Positions 24,875 to 38,397 of a stretch of DNA of 64,000 nucleotides are shown here, piece after piece. The stretch's first letter is position 1. Each line of letters starts with the position of its first letter. Below the pieces are notes generated by a model. That model did not search any database and was not told where the DNA came from. It worked only from the letters and a program-made list of their open reading frames with translations. The translations under genes and the position numbers were made by a program. The DNA comes from Ifrita kowaldi (Eukaryota; Chordata; Aves; Passeriformes; Cinclosomatidae): NCBI GenBank assembly GCA_013398055.1, contig VZRS01010803.1:1119098-1183097 (forward strand), written 5' to 3'.

Positions 24875-27800
24875 GTATGGCTCATCAGAACTGTATTCCA
24901 TCCACTGTTCATTGTCACTGCTTATCATTACTCGACTAATAACATTGCCAGTGCTCATGAAACCAATACAGTCTGATAGCCTATTTCAGTTCCAAATATG
25001 CGTGTGCCTCCTTGCCACCTCTCGCATTGGGAAGTTGGGACCTTTAATCTGTTGACTTCCATCTGTTAAAGGGAACAGGGTGTTTGGAAAATGGTGTACT
25101 GGTACAATGAAAATCTGCAGGGGTGTAAGGTTTCTGGACTTCAGTGCTTTCCTTCAGATTTGGTCATCTTCTCCAGCATGTTCACCAAAGCAAAACTGAA
25201 GTGGGCAGGCGTACTGGCTTATGAGTAATTACTTAGTGGAGTAAATCAGTTCCTGGATGCGTTCCTGAATCTGCCGAGTGAAAAACCTATTTTTTAGTTC
25301 AGTTTTGGCAGCCCCTTAAGTATCAGTGTTATTTGATTGGCAGTAATTTTGGGTTTTTTTGGGCAGTAAAAATGGGGTTTTTAGCTATTCCTTATATTCT
25401 AAAGGAAAGTTACCTATTTGGTCATATTTACACTCCCTCAGGCAGTCCTCTTTCACACTTTGTAGCAGATGTGAGTTCAAAGCTGATGAAGCAATCTGAG
25501 TTTTGGCAGACCTTTCACACACTTTTTGCAGAACTCTTCGATTTAAATTGTGTTTAGTTTATTTTTTGAAAAATTAATTCAGTTTTTCCCAAATATAACT
25601 TCAGAGATAAAAGTATGCCCCCCTCCCTTTTTTTTTTCTTAGTAGAGGAAGAATATCTTTTGAAATAGTCTGACAGAATATAATTTTGGTGCTTTACGTG
25701 TGAAATCATCTCATATATTGATGATTTCTGTAAGTTTTACTACCTTGCATTTTGCATCTATTTATTTTTTAATTATATTTTCAATTCTTGGTTATTTTTC
25801 TGGATTTTTCAGAAACAGAAGCAAAAATCTGTAGCTTGTCCGGATGGGTTTGAAATGATCTAGAGGGTCAGGAACAGAGGAAGCCAAGAAACAAACAATT
25901 ACATGCAGGGAAGTTTGTGAGTGGAACTGTGCTCCTTCAGCATCTGTAATGAAACAGTGCCCTGCCATGGGAATCCTCTGCCTCGAGAAAGCATTTACAA
26001 AATGTAGAGGTTACATTTGTGACCACTTCAAAAAGATGTTTCATGCTTGAAAACATCAACTGTAGTTTTACTTGGTGGAGTAAACTGAGAATGCAGCTGG
26101 CATCTATCCTAAAAAGAATTCTTCAATTAATGCCTTGAAAGAGGTTTGTGGCTTTTGCCAGTCTGTTCACTGAGGGTGACAAGTTTTATACCTTGATTTT
26201 CGTCTTTCATCTCTGCGCTGAGCACGTTTCATGTTGTACTGCTTGAAGGTTTTCCTTGGCTTCTGTTTTAAGTTGTGGACTGGCAGTATCCCACTGTAGG
26301 AGCTCTCTCTGGATGGTTCCCTGGCCCACAACCTGCAGGCACATAGGGCATCAGCCACCTGCCCTATGGCAGAAGTTCTCTGAGGAGCCCCATGTTGTTT
26401 CTGTGGTAGTTGTGTGTCTTCCAGAGAGCAAATTGTATGCCAGGAGAGCTCTGTGACGGCAGTGTCCATCCTGTCGGCATATTGGTTTCCATCACAAGAC
26501 ACAAAGGGCACTTGAAAAGAGTGATAGTGTCTTTGTCTTACACCTGGGGAAAGCAGACATGCTGCAGTGAAGGGACTTAGCCAGAGTCAGCCACCAGGCT
26601 GCTGACGAGGGAATAACTGCAAGTCTCCCCCATCCCTGTTCAGTGCTCTTTCTGCCTTTTCTCCCCTGTCACTCCCCAAATATTTCTGTAGCAGTCCGTT
26701 CCCTATTTCTCTTACGCTGTCCCAAAACAAACAAGGAGTTGTTTTAAAACATTCCACAGTTCATTTGATCAGAACAAGTATCCGGACTAAACTCCAAATC
26801 AAGCAATTGCATTATGCCTATTGACATTCTCCCTGTGGTTTCAGCTGAATAAATCTCTTTGTTTCTCCCCTAAAGCATTACTGTGAATGGCTATAATATT
26901 TACACAAAGATTAAAATCCCTTGGTACACAAGAGTTGCTGCGTGCAGGCTAAATAACTAACATATACAGCAGATTCTTGTAATGCCTTGTTTATCCTTCA
27001 GAAGGAAGCAGAAACTTGAGAGAACCTCAAAGCTTCGACCAGGCTTTGGACTATTTTCATTTCTTGTGAGAGAGCCTGGAAGAACTTCTGCCAGGCCAAG
27101 CCACTGGGGTTCTCCCCTGGCTGCTTTGGGTCCTTTGGAACATAAGGGACCAAGCAGAAGAGAAAGCCTGCACTGGCTGCTGGCCTGAGCTCAGTGGATG
27201 TGGTGCCCTCATAGAATTTAGCCGGACATACTGAAGGGAAACATTAACTGCACCCATGTGCTTAAAGTATCTTTAAACATTGCTGCTTTTTAGCATTGAA
27301 ATGCTATTGTGTTTTCACAGGCGTCTTCCAGTAATGAACCAGTCTCTCTGTGTAGACTGGAAAATTCTGCATGGAAAATTCTGCGTAAATAAAATGCAAC
27401 ATGATACATGGGAGTCTGAGAAAGAGTAAGAATGTGAGGTGTCTACCAGTTCAGAGATAGCAGTTACTTTTTGAAGTTGTTTTTTAACAGCAGGACCCTT
27501 TCAGTACTATTTAGCAGAGTGACACCAAAGTAACAGGAGAAAGAAAAGCATTCTTCTCTCTGCCAAACACAGCAATGAAAAAAATTAGTTCTGCATACTT
27601 CTGAATTACCTTCCTTGTCTTACAGAACATAAATATTACATACGTATTTAATGGGAGTCAGTGTTGGATCAGAACTGCAGAAAGAGCAAGAAACTTGGAA
27701 ATGTTTTACTTCAAGTGTTCTCAGTTTCCCTGGTCTGTGTTGCCATTATCCATTGTGTCTAGATGTCATCTTCAGATGGTACCTTATATGCAAACCTGTA

Positions 27801-30800
27801 TTCCCCCCTCAGACCAAGAAGGTGATTCCCAAAGAGAAGTTTGGTTGAGATGTGCATCTCTCTGGAAGAACCTGTCACTGGCCTTGCTCATTTCTTGGCT
27901 CTTGGTTATCATCAGCTCCCTTCACGTGTTCCAACTCTCCAGAGGAAATAAAGGCAGCAAAATGCTTTCCACCTTTCCATGGTCCTTTCTTTGTGTCAGT
28001 GCTCTAGGGTCTGACTCAGACTAAATTTGTTCTTGTGGAGGTTCCAGGTTACCCAGTTGTGAGTGTTTCTCCAGAGTGTTTCTTATCTGCACCAGTGCAG
28101 TCCCAGACACCACTGGGCAGCTTCTGGTGTCCCAGATTCCCTCCCTGTCTTGTCTTTCAGGAGGAGCAGGTCCCAGACCCAAGTATCAGTTCCAGCACAG
28201 TTCCTAATAAACATACCTCACCAAAAGAGGGGAGAGGAAAACAACTTCTCCACCTTTTGATTCCTCCTTCTTCTGACAAGCATTTTGATGGGGTTTTTTT
28301 ATTCCAACAGAAAGTTTCTGTCCTCTTGGTCTCCAAAATGGTCTTTTAATTTTATGTTTTGTGTATACTTCCTTTGGATTATTTAAATCCTTTTTTTTTT
28401 CCATCTTACAGATGCAATTCATCATCTTTTGGGTTCTGTGATTTTTTTGCCCCGTGTACATTTTTTTCCCCTTCCTGACCTAAGGGTTCAAAGGGTCAGA
28501 ATGACCTTATACAGTTTTTTCAGCTTATTTCCCTTTGAAACTGGAAAATACTTTGAAAAGTGTGAGCCCTTTTTCAGTAGCTCAAAAGGAGTTGTCACCT
28601 GTAGGATCTCGTGTCAGTCATCAGGATGAGTATGACTGACACCTGAACTGTCAGTCCTTCATTTGCTTTCTTGCCAGACAGCTCAGACCCCTGGTGGTAC
28701 CAGTTGGTGTCTCAGGTATTATTTGGGACTGTTGAAGCTCTTCTTTGACATGCCTGAGAGGAAGCAATTCCATCTCAGCAACGTGGGGGCAGATAAGTCC
28801 TTCTGATCTCTGGAAACTCAGCTGTTCTATTAAAGACTCCTCTTAACTGATACTCTTCTCCAGTTAGTCCCTCCAGGGCTAGCAATCACTCAAGTTCCAG
28901 GTCCCATGGGTAAGAAGAGTCCCAGATACCTATTGGTCCTACAGAAACGCCACACAAATACCCAGCTGTTCCAGCCAAGTAATTCTGCACCTGCTTCTGT
29001 TTGCAACTTTAGCAGTCTTTGGAGAGAATATCTCTGTTTCAGAGTTACTGTGCCTTTTGATTAATACTGGGTTTATACCTGTGGTTTTTCAACACTGTAC
29101 ATTTCCAGCGCTATCCATCCATAGATCAGGTGTTAGAAAGTGGGTATAATCTGCTTTTTGATACTGGGAGGATGAAAGACAGAGATGCCAGGAATATAAA
29201 CTTCACCAGAGGCTGTTTGGTTACGGAAATGAACAGAATCAAGAAAACTTGAATTCCCAATATTTACATCAAAAATATCCCTCTCAGGGTGGCAGTGCTA
29301 ATATTCAAGGATATTTCAGGATATTTTTTAGCTGGCAGTACTGAAAAGTTTCACAGGATTCGCTGCAATATTTTTACTCCCTTCTGGGAGATTACAGATG
29401 CTTCATGGAGCACAGTGAAAATTCCTTAAAATTGTCATAAGCCCAATGTACTTGTCTGTTTCTTGTTGAGTGTCTGTTAAAAATCACTCAGTACATAAGT
29501 GCTGGGGTAAAACTGGTTAGGAGTCTCTGGGGATTTTTCGTAACACTAAATTGTGGTGCCTGCACAGTGACTTAGCCAGTTTACTAGGTTTGCAGGAGGA
29601 TTGCTAGGTGGGGCGTGAGGAGGCAATGAGAGCACTACACCTTAGGAATGTGCCTGTGGCATTAGAGACAAATGCTTGCTTACTACTTCTTTGTTCTAGT
29701 TGAAACAAGCATGTACTTTGTGACACCAGCACAAACTCTCTTTATCTTTTCGAACCCTTGGGTTTCCGTGCTCATTTCAATGCAGAGGACCTTGCATCTG
29801 ATTCTCTGCAATGAGCTGCTGGTGCCACCACATCAGCTAGAGTCACAGCTGCTAGTAGCCAGTACCTGGCCTCAGGGGTTATGTACAGGTATGCTTTCAC
29901 ATTTGCCAGATTTGTCATTCTCAATCCATGTCCTGTCTAATGAGCAACACCAGTGACTACCAGAGTCCACAGAGTTCTTTCCTTGCTGCTGGAGCCTGCT
30001 CTAAACATGTGAATTAGAGAATAGCATTTGCCCTGAGCAAGATTTTCAGCATAATAGGGTAATAAAGAAGAAAAGAGAGTAGATACAGGTCTCCTGTGGT
30101 GGACATAGCACTGATGGCAGTGCTGCTGGACACAGGATAATATAAAAGGCAGACACTACAACCATTACTTTCAGCCACATTTATCACACGCCCACTTTGG
30201 AGCTACTTCTGACTTCATAATGTTCAGCATCTGTATCCTGTTGTCTGGTTCTGCAACATTTTTTGCCTCTGTCTGCTCACACATTGTCCCTGCAACTAGA
30301 TGGGCTTGTGGATGGTATTCTTTAAAAGATCTGATTCAGTTTAAGAAATTTTTTGTTGCAGGCAGAAGGTATCTTCTGACTGCTACTTATTTGAGTAGAT
30401 GTTTTCTGAGAAACTTGGCATTATCAGTGTAGTAGTCAAAGGTGTGAGCTGTCCCTTAGAATGGGATTGTTTGTCTTCTAGCTGCAGTACCAACAAAGAT
30501 TTTAAGGGGTTTTGAAAATCCTTACTTGCCCATATTACTCCGGAAGTGGATGAGGGTTTTATGGTACTTTTGTAGATTGCAAATCAGATACTCCTTGCTA
30601 CCCTCCTCTGAATTTCACCAAAATCATAAACACCTCAGCATTTTACCAGTATACCTGAGTCTTAAATGTTCCTCTGGTTGGTTTTTTGAACCATTTTCCC
30701 TGCAGATTTCTGTCGTCCCTCTTCAGAAAACAGAACTATAAAATGAGTAAATCGTCACAGCTTTGCATGAGATTGTCCATACATGTAAAGCCAAAATCAA

Positions 30801-33619
30801 AGCTGAAAGAATTTCAGAATATACCGCATTTCTACAAAAAAAAAAATTTAAAACCTCAAAGTTATGTTCCTGTAATAGTAACACCCATGAAAAATTCCTT
30901 CTCTGACCATATCCTATAGAATGATTGAAGGATGTAGCCCTGTAGTTTATATTTCTGAAGCTGTGCTGTCTTGCCCTCCATATTCCTGTGTTCATTTGGG
31001 CTCTGAATCATTCTAACTAGAAGAGGCTTCACACCTAGTGCAAAGACTTGCCCTGATGGGCTTCCCTGTAATATCGAGGTTGTGAACATTGACTGCTGTT
31101 GAGTCAATTTATGTGGTTTCCCAGAGCACATTAGGCTGGACCCTAAATTGCATCTATTCTGGTAACAAACCCAGGGTGAGCACTGGTTCTCAGCAGCATC
31201 CTGCAGTTGGTTGTTGATGCTGCCCTCTTGTTGGCATGCTGCTCTGGCAGTGTTCTGGTTGGGGCAGCCGGCAGTGCCCAGGCTCTGCTGGGGTGTGTGT
31301 GCCAAGGGATGGGGCAGAGGCTGCTGCACCAGGCATTTTGGTATAACCATCACTGGCCGCTTTTATTCAGTGGCCTCTTTTATTCAATACCATTAATTTT
31401 CTGTTTCAGACATCACAGTGCATTTGCCATGAGCATTGAGTGTGTCCCAATAAATGCATTCTAACACTCCTTGTTTTGGAAGGAGGAAAAGGTGAGGTTA
31501 GCAGGTCCAGCATTGGTCCGCTTTGCCATTTACCTTCTCTAGCAGCAACATTTTGAACAGACATAAAACAAAACACCCATCTGCATTTCAGTACTTGTGA
31601 AAGAGGGTGCATTTAGCTTCCTCTGTGCATACAATATAGACATACCACATACTGAAATGAAGTGCTCTCAGCCACAGGTCAGTATGTGACAGTATTAGAT
31701 ACTTGCTGTAGTGCTGACATCTTCATTCTCCACCAGCACCATCCTTTTGTCTCGTCTGCATGTGTGAATTTGTGTGCGTGTGTGTATGTCACAGAGGCAG
31801 AACAAGAAAAATACCTCATCTCTTCGGTTATTTACATATCTTAGAATGCAGATCTTTATTTCCAGATATTTTTAACTGACCAACAGTTAATATCAGTAAT
31901 GTCATGGTTCCAGAAACATTCATAATGTCTACTTTGCTGTTTTTCTCTGTCTTAACCGAAGGGATGCACTGATTCCGTAGAAAAAATGTACCTGGAAAGG
32001 AAGATTATTTTTCTTACTGTACAGTTCTTAATAACTGTATATGGAATATGCAAATCCCTCCCTTGGTTGGCTGCAGTAGTCCATCTGTTCTGACAGTATC
32101 TCATATTAGATTATCCAAGGCATTTGCCAGCATCTGAGTATCTAGCTTTGCAGCAAACCTCTACCAGAAGCAGAAGGAGGCTGCATTTTGTGAGAGCAAG
32201 AGAATTTACACAAAGCAAACTAACTAGGCTTCAAGCTGCTGAAAGACTGCTTGCATGCCTGAGGAAAAGAAGTAAACAATCTTTTTTGTGTGTGCTGCTT
32301 TAACTGTAGCCTTTTCAGAGCCCTCTTTTCCTTACCCTAAATGCCTCTTTTGCCTGCCAAGAAGCGGGATGATTAAATGTCCTTTAAGTGGTGTTTAAAG
32401 CTGCATGATAAGAATACCTATCCTCCCAATGCAGTTTCGTATAGTAAATATGAAAGGAGAACATTCCTTTCAGGCGTGCTACTTCATTGCTCCTGAGACT
32501 CGCTAAGGCAGAGACTTGAAATAACCAGTTTTCCCCCACAGTGACATATGTGTGGCATCCTTACCAGCATCTCCAGCAGCACGCCTGCCTCTCTCTTGCT
32601 ATTTATACAGCAACGCAACTGAATTCAAAAGCAACAGCCTTACACAGACTAATTTTAAAGCAGTCCTCTGGTTTGTGATTTTGAAAGGCGGCTACCAATA
32701 AAATGGTAAATTTAAAAGAGCCCTAGAATCCATTCTATTGACCCAGTGGTAACTATATTTTGAACTAAAACTGTTTTTCCATTGTCTTCAAAGCTGGGGG
32801 TGGGGGGAGTTATGCCAATGTGTGATTATTCCTTCTTTTAGAAGAAGTGGTTATTTTTTTATTTCCTGATGGTGCTGAGGATGAGACAACCATCAATACC
32901 AGCTGTTTCTTTTCCCCAGCTCTTAGAATTTTTCCTTTATGATAAATAGAAAATAGAGTTGTATGGAGAAACGTTATCTAATGGCTTTCTTCGCAGTGCT
33001 GGATAATGTTTATATAAATGCTGTTATAGCATCTGTATTATTTGTGGTAAAACAATGCGTGTTTCCATGTGTTAGTATTCTTTCAGACAAACTGCAGGAC
33101 TTGGAGAGCTATCTGTGTCTCCTGAAACATTTTTTTCTGAAATGTAATACTTGTAAAAAGCAGAATTTTTTTATTCGTATTAGTCTCCAGATCTCCTTCC
33201 CCTTTTCTTTATTGCATGAGGCATTAGCATGGGAGCACACTTCACGTTTCTCAGGCTTTTGTCTGTTCCTGCTGCGTTGCCTACTGGAAGTCAAATAGTA
33301 CTACTTGGTTTCTGACACAACTGATTACTATGGAAATTATTACCATGTCATAAACAGAGGATTTCGTGTGTCGAATGTGCGGCAGGAAGGCAGACAATTC
33401 TGTAAGCAGAGGGTTCCCGGTAATAAGGAAAAAGGGAAGAGAAATGCAGGAAACAGATGATGCCTCTGAAAAATCCATTGTTGCAGATTCTTCTTCAGAA
33501 GGCATAACCTGCAGGAGCATGGGGATCGGGCAGTTTGCTGGGTTGGGTTCTTTTTGAATGAGTGAGAAGATAAATGTGAATTTGCGCTTCAAGAAATAAT
33601 TATTTTATTTTGACTCCAG
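24875..33619 (+). other. NHSL1: NHSL1 intron
   Basis: An 8.7-kb AT-rich intron with no recognised mobile element. The open frames seen (maximum about 160 codons, minus strand near 31,000) overlap one another and lack domains or flanking splice signals of quality. The 26,700-26,960 and 32,600-32,720 stretches look low in repeats and could be conserved non-coding DNA; untested. Confidence 0.75.
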
Positions 33620-36600
33620 CAGTTGGTACTGGCCAAAGTGATTTCCGAGGGCATTCGATGTATGTCCCAGATCACTGTTCCACGCTAGGGAGACTAGACA
33701 GCTATCGCTCTGCTATGCAGCGCTCTGAAACCAAGGACACCAGCTGCCAGACGGAGGAAGTTAAAGTTGTGCCCCCTTCAATGAGAAGAATACGAGCACA
33801 GAAAGGACAAGGCATTGCAGCCCAGATGTCTCAGTTCTCCAGCTCATCTGGAAACATGTCAGTGATGAGTGATTCTGCTGCAGTTATATTTGCTTCTCGC
33901 CAAAACAGCGACATAGGTTTTCACAGCTTGCCTCGGGTTGGTGCGAGAGTGTCTCTGCAGTCCCTAGATGAGACACAGAGCATGATGTCGAGGCAGACAG
34001 AAGACATTGCTGGCACTTTACCCCACCAGATAAGTAAGTTGCAAGTGGATGATAGTGTTGTGCATCTGAGGAATAATCCCACGATGGGGACCCTGTCGAG
34101 GCCAAAGTCCCAAGAGGTGAGAAGCTGTGATAGCGAGAAGTCCTCAAGCCCAGCATGTGTGGTCTCTCCTCATGCCACCTACTCAACAAGCATCATACCC
34201 AATGCAACACTGTCATCCTCCTCGGAAGTTATCCTTATTCACGCTGCCCAGAGTGTTGGATCATTGGATAGTAAAATTACCAGCTCCACTGCCTACCCAA
34301 ATTCGAGAGACAGTCGTACTGCCAGCGGTGCAATAAGTGGGAAAGAAGACCACCATTCTTCAAGTGGTAACTGGAGTGAGAGTAGCTCCACACGTCACTC
34401 ACAGACTTCAGATACCATCCCATCTAACACTGTCATGATGCTTTCTCTTGGTGACTCTGCTGTCTCTCTTAGCACTCCTGGGAATGCAGAGGCTGGGTCT
34501 CAGAGCATGAGCTACAGCTGTAGGAACACGGCTGCTTTAGCAAGCCCTTCGCAGGACAGCGATGATCGGAGTGAATCCAGCTATTCTGGGGAGCGAGCAC
34601 AGGCAGCTGTGAGTAGCACGGAGCATTGGTTGTACAAGTCTTCAGAAAACAGTGAGACCCCTTCACACAAGGTGGTTTGTACCACACCAGGCTGTGCCAC
34701 ACCCGGCAGCAACCTGAGCAGCAGCAGCCTGGAGAGGACGTCGGTCAGGGACGATTCTACCTCCCTGTATTCCTTGGACCACGATGGCTATTATGGCCCC
34801 ATGCATATGGGCTCCGGACTGAAGTCAGACATTCCATGCAACAGCACTAATGGTTTTGAGAACCCCAGAGACAGTGTGATAAATGTCTTTGAAGGAAAGG
34901 AGAAGAAGCATCAGGATGACCAGTCAGGCCAAGGTGACAAATCCCTTGCAAGAAACATCTCACTGAAAAAGGCAAAGAAGCCACCTTTGCCGCCATCCAG
35001 AACAGACTCACTCAGAAGGATGCCTAAGAAAAAAGCCCAATCCAATGGACAGGTACTTGATGAAACACTCATTGCCACGCTCCAGCATTCTCTGCAGCTG
35101 AATCTCAACTGCAAAAATGGCAGCTCCCCTTCCCAGAGCCCCTGCAGTGATTATGAGGATCCCTGGGTGTTGCGCTCCCGCAGCCAAAGCTCGGTCAGTG
35201 CGAGTAGCAGCATGATGTCCACCACTGCTCCAAACCTGTACTCCATCTGCACAGTCACTCCCTCCCAGAGTGAAACAAGTAGCATAAAGTCAGAGTATGC
35301 TGACCAGTGGGGTTACTACAGCGACTATGCCGCAGTGGCAGATGACCAGGTGAAATCTCCAGTGACCCATTCTGCCAGTACATCATCTGCTCTCAGCGAT
35401 TACAGCATCAGCCACTTCAGTGATGGCTCAAGGGCTTCTGTGCCACAAGTGCCCAGTGGACTGGCCAAACCAAAGAGTGCTTCTCCGGAGAAATCCCACC
35501 GAGTCACGTCACCATCAAGTGGGTACTCCAGCCAGTCCAATACACCCACTGCGCTTACTCCAGTGCCTGTACTTGTAAAATCTGCATCATCAGGAAGTGG
35601 GAAATCCAAGCTGAAGCCTAAAGTGCCTGAAAGGAAGTCCTCTCTTCTGTCTTCAGTCTCCATGTCTTCGTCATCCACTTCTCTTTCTTCAAATACATCT
35701 ACTGAAGGGAGTGTGAGTGTGAAGAAACTGGACCCTGCTCTGAGCCCTCCTCCGGATTCTGGTGCACCTCCTCCACCACCTCCTCTTCCAACACCTCCAC
35801 ATTGCCCTGAACTTTCTCCTCCCCCTCCTCCTCCTCCAGCAGAAGTCATGGATCTGTCACCGTTGTCGGCCTCTCCCACGTTCCCCCCTCCTCCGCCAGA
35901 AGCCAGTGTAAATTCTTCCTTTGCTCGGACTGCTCCATGGTTTCCTCAAGAAGCGTCCATCAGTTCATTCTCTTCCCCTGTTCCTCCTCCTCCTCCTTGC
36001 TCCATAGCTGTCCCACCACCAGCACCACCGCTTGATCCCAAAATAACAAAAGGTGCAACAATATACCCACAGTATTCTTTTAAGAAACGCAACCAGGACG
36101 ATTCTTGCTACAGTCCGGTGAAACAGCCACTCAGTAAGCAAGATGCATCCAGGCCTGTGATGCCCTTAGTAACCACCAAAGCGCTGCAAATGGTGCAGTT
36201 GAGGTCTGTGAAAAAATCAACAGAAGGTGAACCATCAGCTGAATCTGCTGCTGAAACCACCTCTCAGGAAAAGGGTACTGCAAATTCATCATCACAATCT
36301 TCGCTAAAGCCATCTCTCTCACTAAAACTCAGTAGCATCTTAGGCGACGAGGAAATGAAAACTCCAGGTGCTTCATTTAAAAATGCAGTTCAAACACTGT
36401 CTCGGGGTTCTCCTCTCATTCTCTCTGATAACACACATGTACTTGACAGTGATCAAAAGCCTGTGAGTGCAGTAGGTCTGAAGAAGTCTTCTGAAGCGAA
36501 TGCTCTGGGGTCAGCCACTGATGACACACCTGAGTCCTCAGTGCAGAGTGAAGACCTCCCTTCTGGCATGTCACTTCAGGGGTCACCAACTTCTCCTGAC

Positions 36601-37033
36601 AAGACTCAGGTTGTATTGCCAAGCAAGAAACCACCTCCTATTTCAAAGAAGCCCAAGCTGTTCCTTCTGGTACCACCTCCACAGTTAGACCTTACAGTGG
36701 AGAAAGCAGCTGAAGTGAGTGATACTGCCAGAAGCCCAGCTAAGAGAGACGCTGTGCTTGCACACTGTGAGGAGGCGAGAAATTGTCTTACAGATGGACT
36801 CGGTTCTAGCGAGATGGACTCTGGCAGCCTGGTTCCTGAGGGAGGAGCTGCTGGATTCACCTTCTCTGAGACAGTGGGAGCGAATGCCTTTGTGGTACAG
36901 CCTGCTGCATCACCAGTTCAAGAAGAACCCAGGCAGGAGGAGCAGTCTGCTTTTGATGAAGGAAGCAGTTCAGGGAGCAGCCAAGACAGTGGCAGTAACA
37001 CTGACGGGCACCTATCTCAAGGGAACGAAAGTG
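33620..37033 (+). CDS. NHSL1: NHSL1 giant coding exon (3,414 nt)
   Basis: This single exon encodes 1,137 full codons, most of the protein. It starts at a tandem acceptor (tgactccag|cag) and ends AGTG|gtgagt in phase 1. The order is: RSETKDTSCQTEEVKVVPPS and MRRIRAQKGQGIAAQM near the start; SPACVVSPHATYSTSIIPNA at about 34,146; a candidate SH3-binding site KKPPLPPSRTDSLRR at about 34,975-35,019; KPKVPERKSSLLSS at about 35,614; polyproline runs at 35,746-35,853 and 35,980-36,037; ISKKPKLFLLVPPPQ at about 36,639. It is Ser- and Pro-rich and predicted to be disordered. NHSL1 binds Abi SH3 domains in the Scar/WAVE complex and dampens Arp2/3 activity and lamellipodia (established knowledge); which of these motifs is used in this species is inference. 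There is no stop or frameshift in the exon. Confidence 0.98.
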
Positions 37034-37582
37034 GTGAGTCTCTTTTCTCTGACTAATTCAGATGTAGCAGTAGCTATTTTAGAGAAGGTAGGGAGTGAGA
37101 ATAGCCATCCTGGCATTGAGGTGGGATTCTATAGAGGGCAGAACCTCTTGTGATTGTTACAACTAGAACAAAAAAAGAAAGTTGCAGGGATCTGATTATA
37201 TTTCATGAGTTTTCTTACAGTTCTTTTCTGACTTTGCATTGTTGCAGACACAGAAAGAAAATTGCGCTTTATTTAACCGTGCTAGTATTAAAGAATGCTA
37301 TGAAAACAGTTAATTTGTTAATTTTGATTTTGCATTTTAGTGGAAACCGTACAAATTTTCTTCTGTTACTGTTCTCCGCCTGTTACGTGTGAGCAAGCAC
37401 AGGCATTTCATGCACTGCAGTTCCCTAAGCAGGCGTTGATCTGAAATCACCATAATGACAGCGCTGCATTCACTCAGTCCATCGGATGCTGCTCCTTAGA
37501 GGCAGTGAGGGCTGGTTTCAGGATTACGTGTCCCTGGGGTTTGAGTGACAGACTGACTGCATTGTTTGTTCTCTTTGCACAG
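37034..37582 (+). other. NHSL1: NHSL1 short intron
   Basis: A 549-bp intron with donor GTGAGT and acceptor TTTGCACAG. Reading through the donor gives a stop within a few codons (LFSD then TAA), so retention would truncate the protein after the giant exon. Confidence 0.9.
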
Positions 37583-37712
37583 TGGAGGTGTTTGAATCAG
37601 ACACAGCCAGTAGTTCATTCCTGCCGAGCAGTAGCTATGGGGAAGAGACAGACGGAGTGGCAACACCAGCGAGACCAAGGACTACTGAGGATCTTTTTGC
37701 AGCCATTCACAG
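37583..37712 (+). CDS. NHSL1: NHSL1 coding exon (130 nt, phase 1 in, phase 2 out)
   Basis: The acceptor is TTTGCACAG and the donor CACAG|gtactg. It encodes VEVFESDTASSSFLPSSS and then the family signature RPRTTEDLFAAIHR, whose last Arg codon is split with the next exon. TTEDLFA(A/V)IHRSKRKVLGR is conserved between NHSL1 and NHS and marks the start of the conserved C-terminal region. The variable first half is acidic and Ser-rich. Confidence 0.97.
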
Positions 37713-38123
37713 GTACTGCTGAAACTGCCCTTCCTGTACTGTGAGGTCCAGTAGGTCTCTCAAAAATAAGTTTAACATTGTTTTACTAAAACACCCAATT
37801 ACAACAGTCACTGCTTTAACAGAAAGCACGTATTTGTCAACTTTGTACTAAGGCTATATGTGAAAAAGATGAGGAAAAGAACTAACGTTTTATTGTTTTA
37901 CAAATGTATTTAGTCCATTCTGAACTAAAACCAACCTGATTAAATGGATGTAGATAATATTATAAATACCTTGCCCTTTAAAATATCGAGTTACATCTAG
38001 TATTTATTGTACTGTTCTCAATCTGCCATATTAACTCTACTGTTGCTTTTTCTGTGTATCTTTCTGTTTCATTCTCGTTCTTCTCCATCTCTTTTTACTC
38101 TCTTCGCTGCTTATATGGTGCAG

Positions 38124-38175
38124 TTTGGGACAGAGGCTCAACGCTAATGCTTCATGGCAAGCGTGGCTGAAACTG
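38124..38175 (+). other. Candidate alternative exon (unproven)
   Basis: A pyrimidine tract of about 70 bases ends in TATGGTGCAG. Continuing NHSL1 in phase 2 from 37712 gives an open frame SLGQRLNANASWQAWLKLAS that runs on to a TGA at 38251-38253. A GC-type donor consensus, CTG|gcaagt, follows at 38176, but using it would leave phase 0, which does not match the phase 2 of the last coding exon. It could be an alternative terminal exon or chance. Confidence 0.3.
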
Positions 38176-38397
38176 GCAAGTAACACAACATGTCAGTCAT
38201 ATGGCAAAACATATGGCAAACGCTGGATTATAGTTTGCCATAATCCAGCCTGAGGTCGGGTGTTTTGTGTCAAACTGATTCATGAATGAAATGTGCAATA
38301 CTGGCTCTATTATTAATGACATCATTAATTTCCCTTGAAAACAAAATCATCCCTAGTGGCAGCTAGATTTTTGTGCTGTTCACCTTAGACGTCAAAN

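Noticed and set aside
31207..31464. Overlapping small frames with hydrophobic stretches
   Set aside because: Short, unspliced, in a GC-richer intronic patch, and in several frames at once.
35400..35879. 159-codon minus-strand open frame rich in Gly and Asp
   Set aside because: Complement of the Pro- and Ser-rich coding sequence of the giant exon; a compositional shadow.
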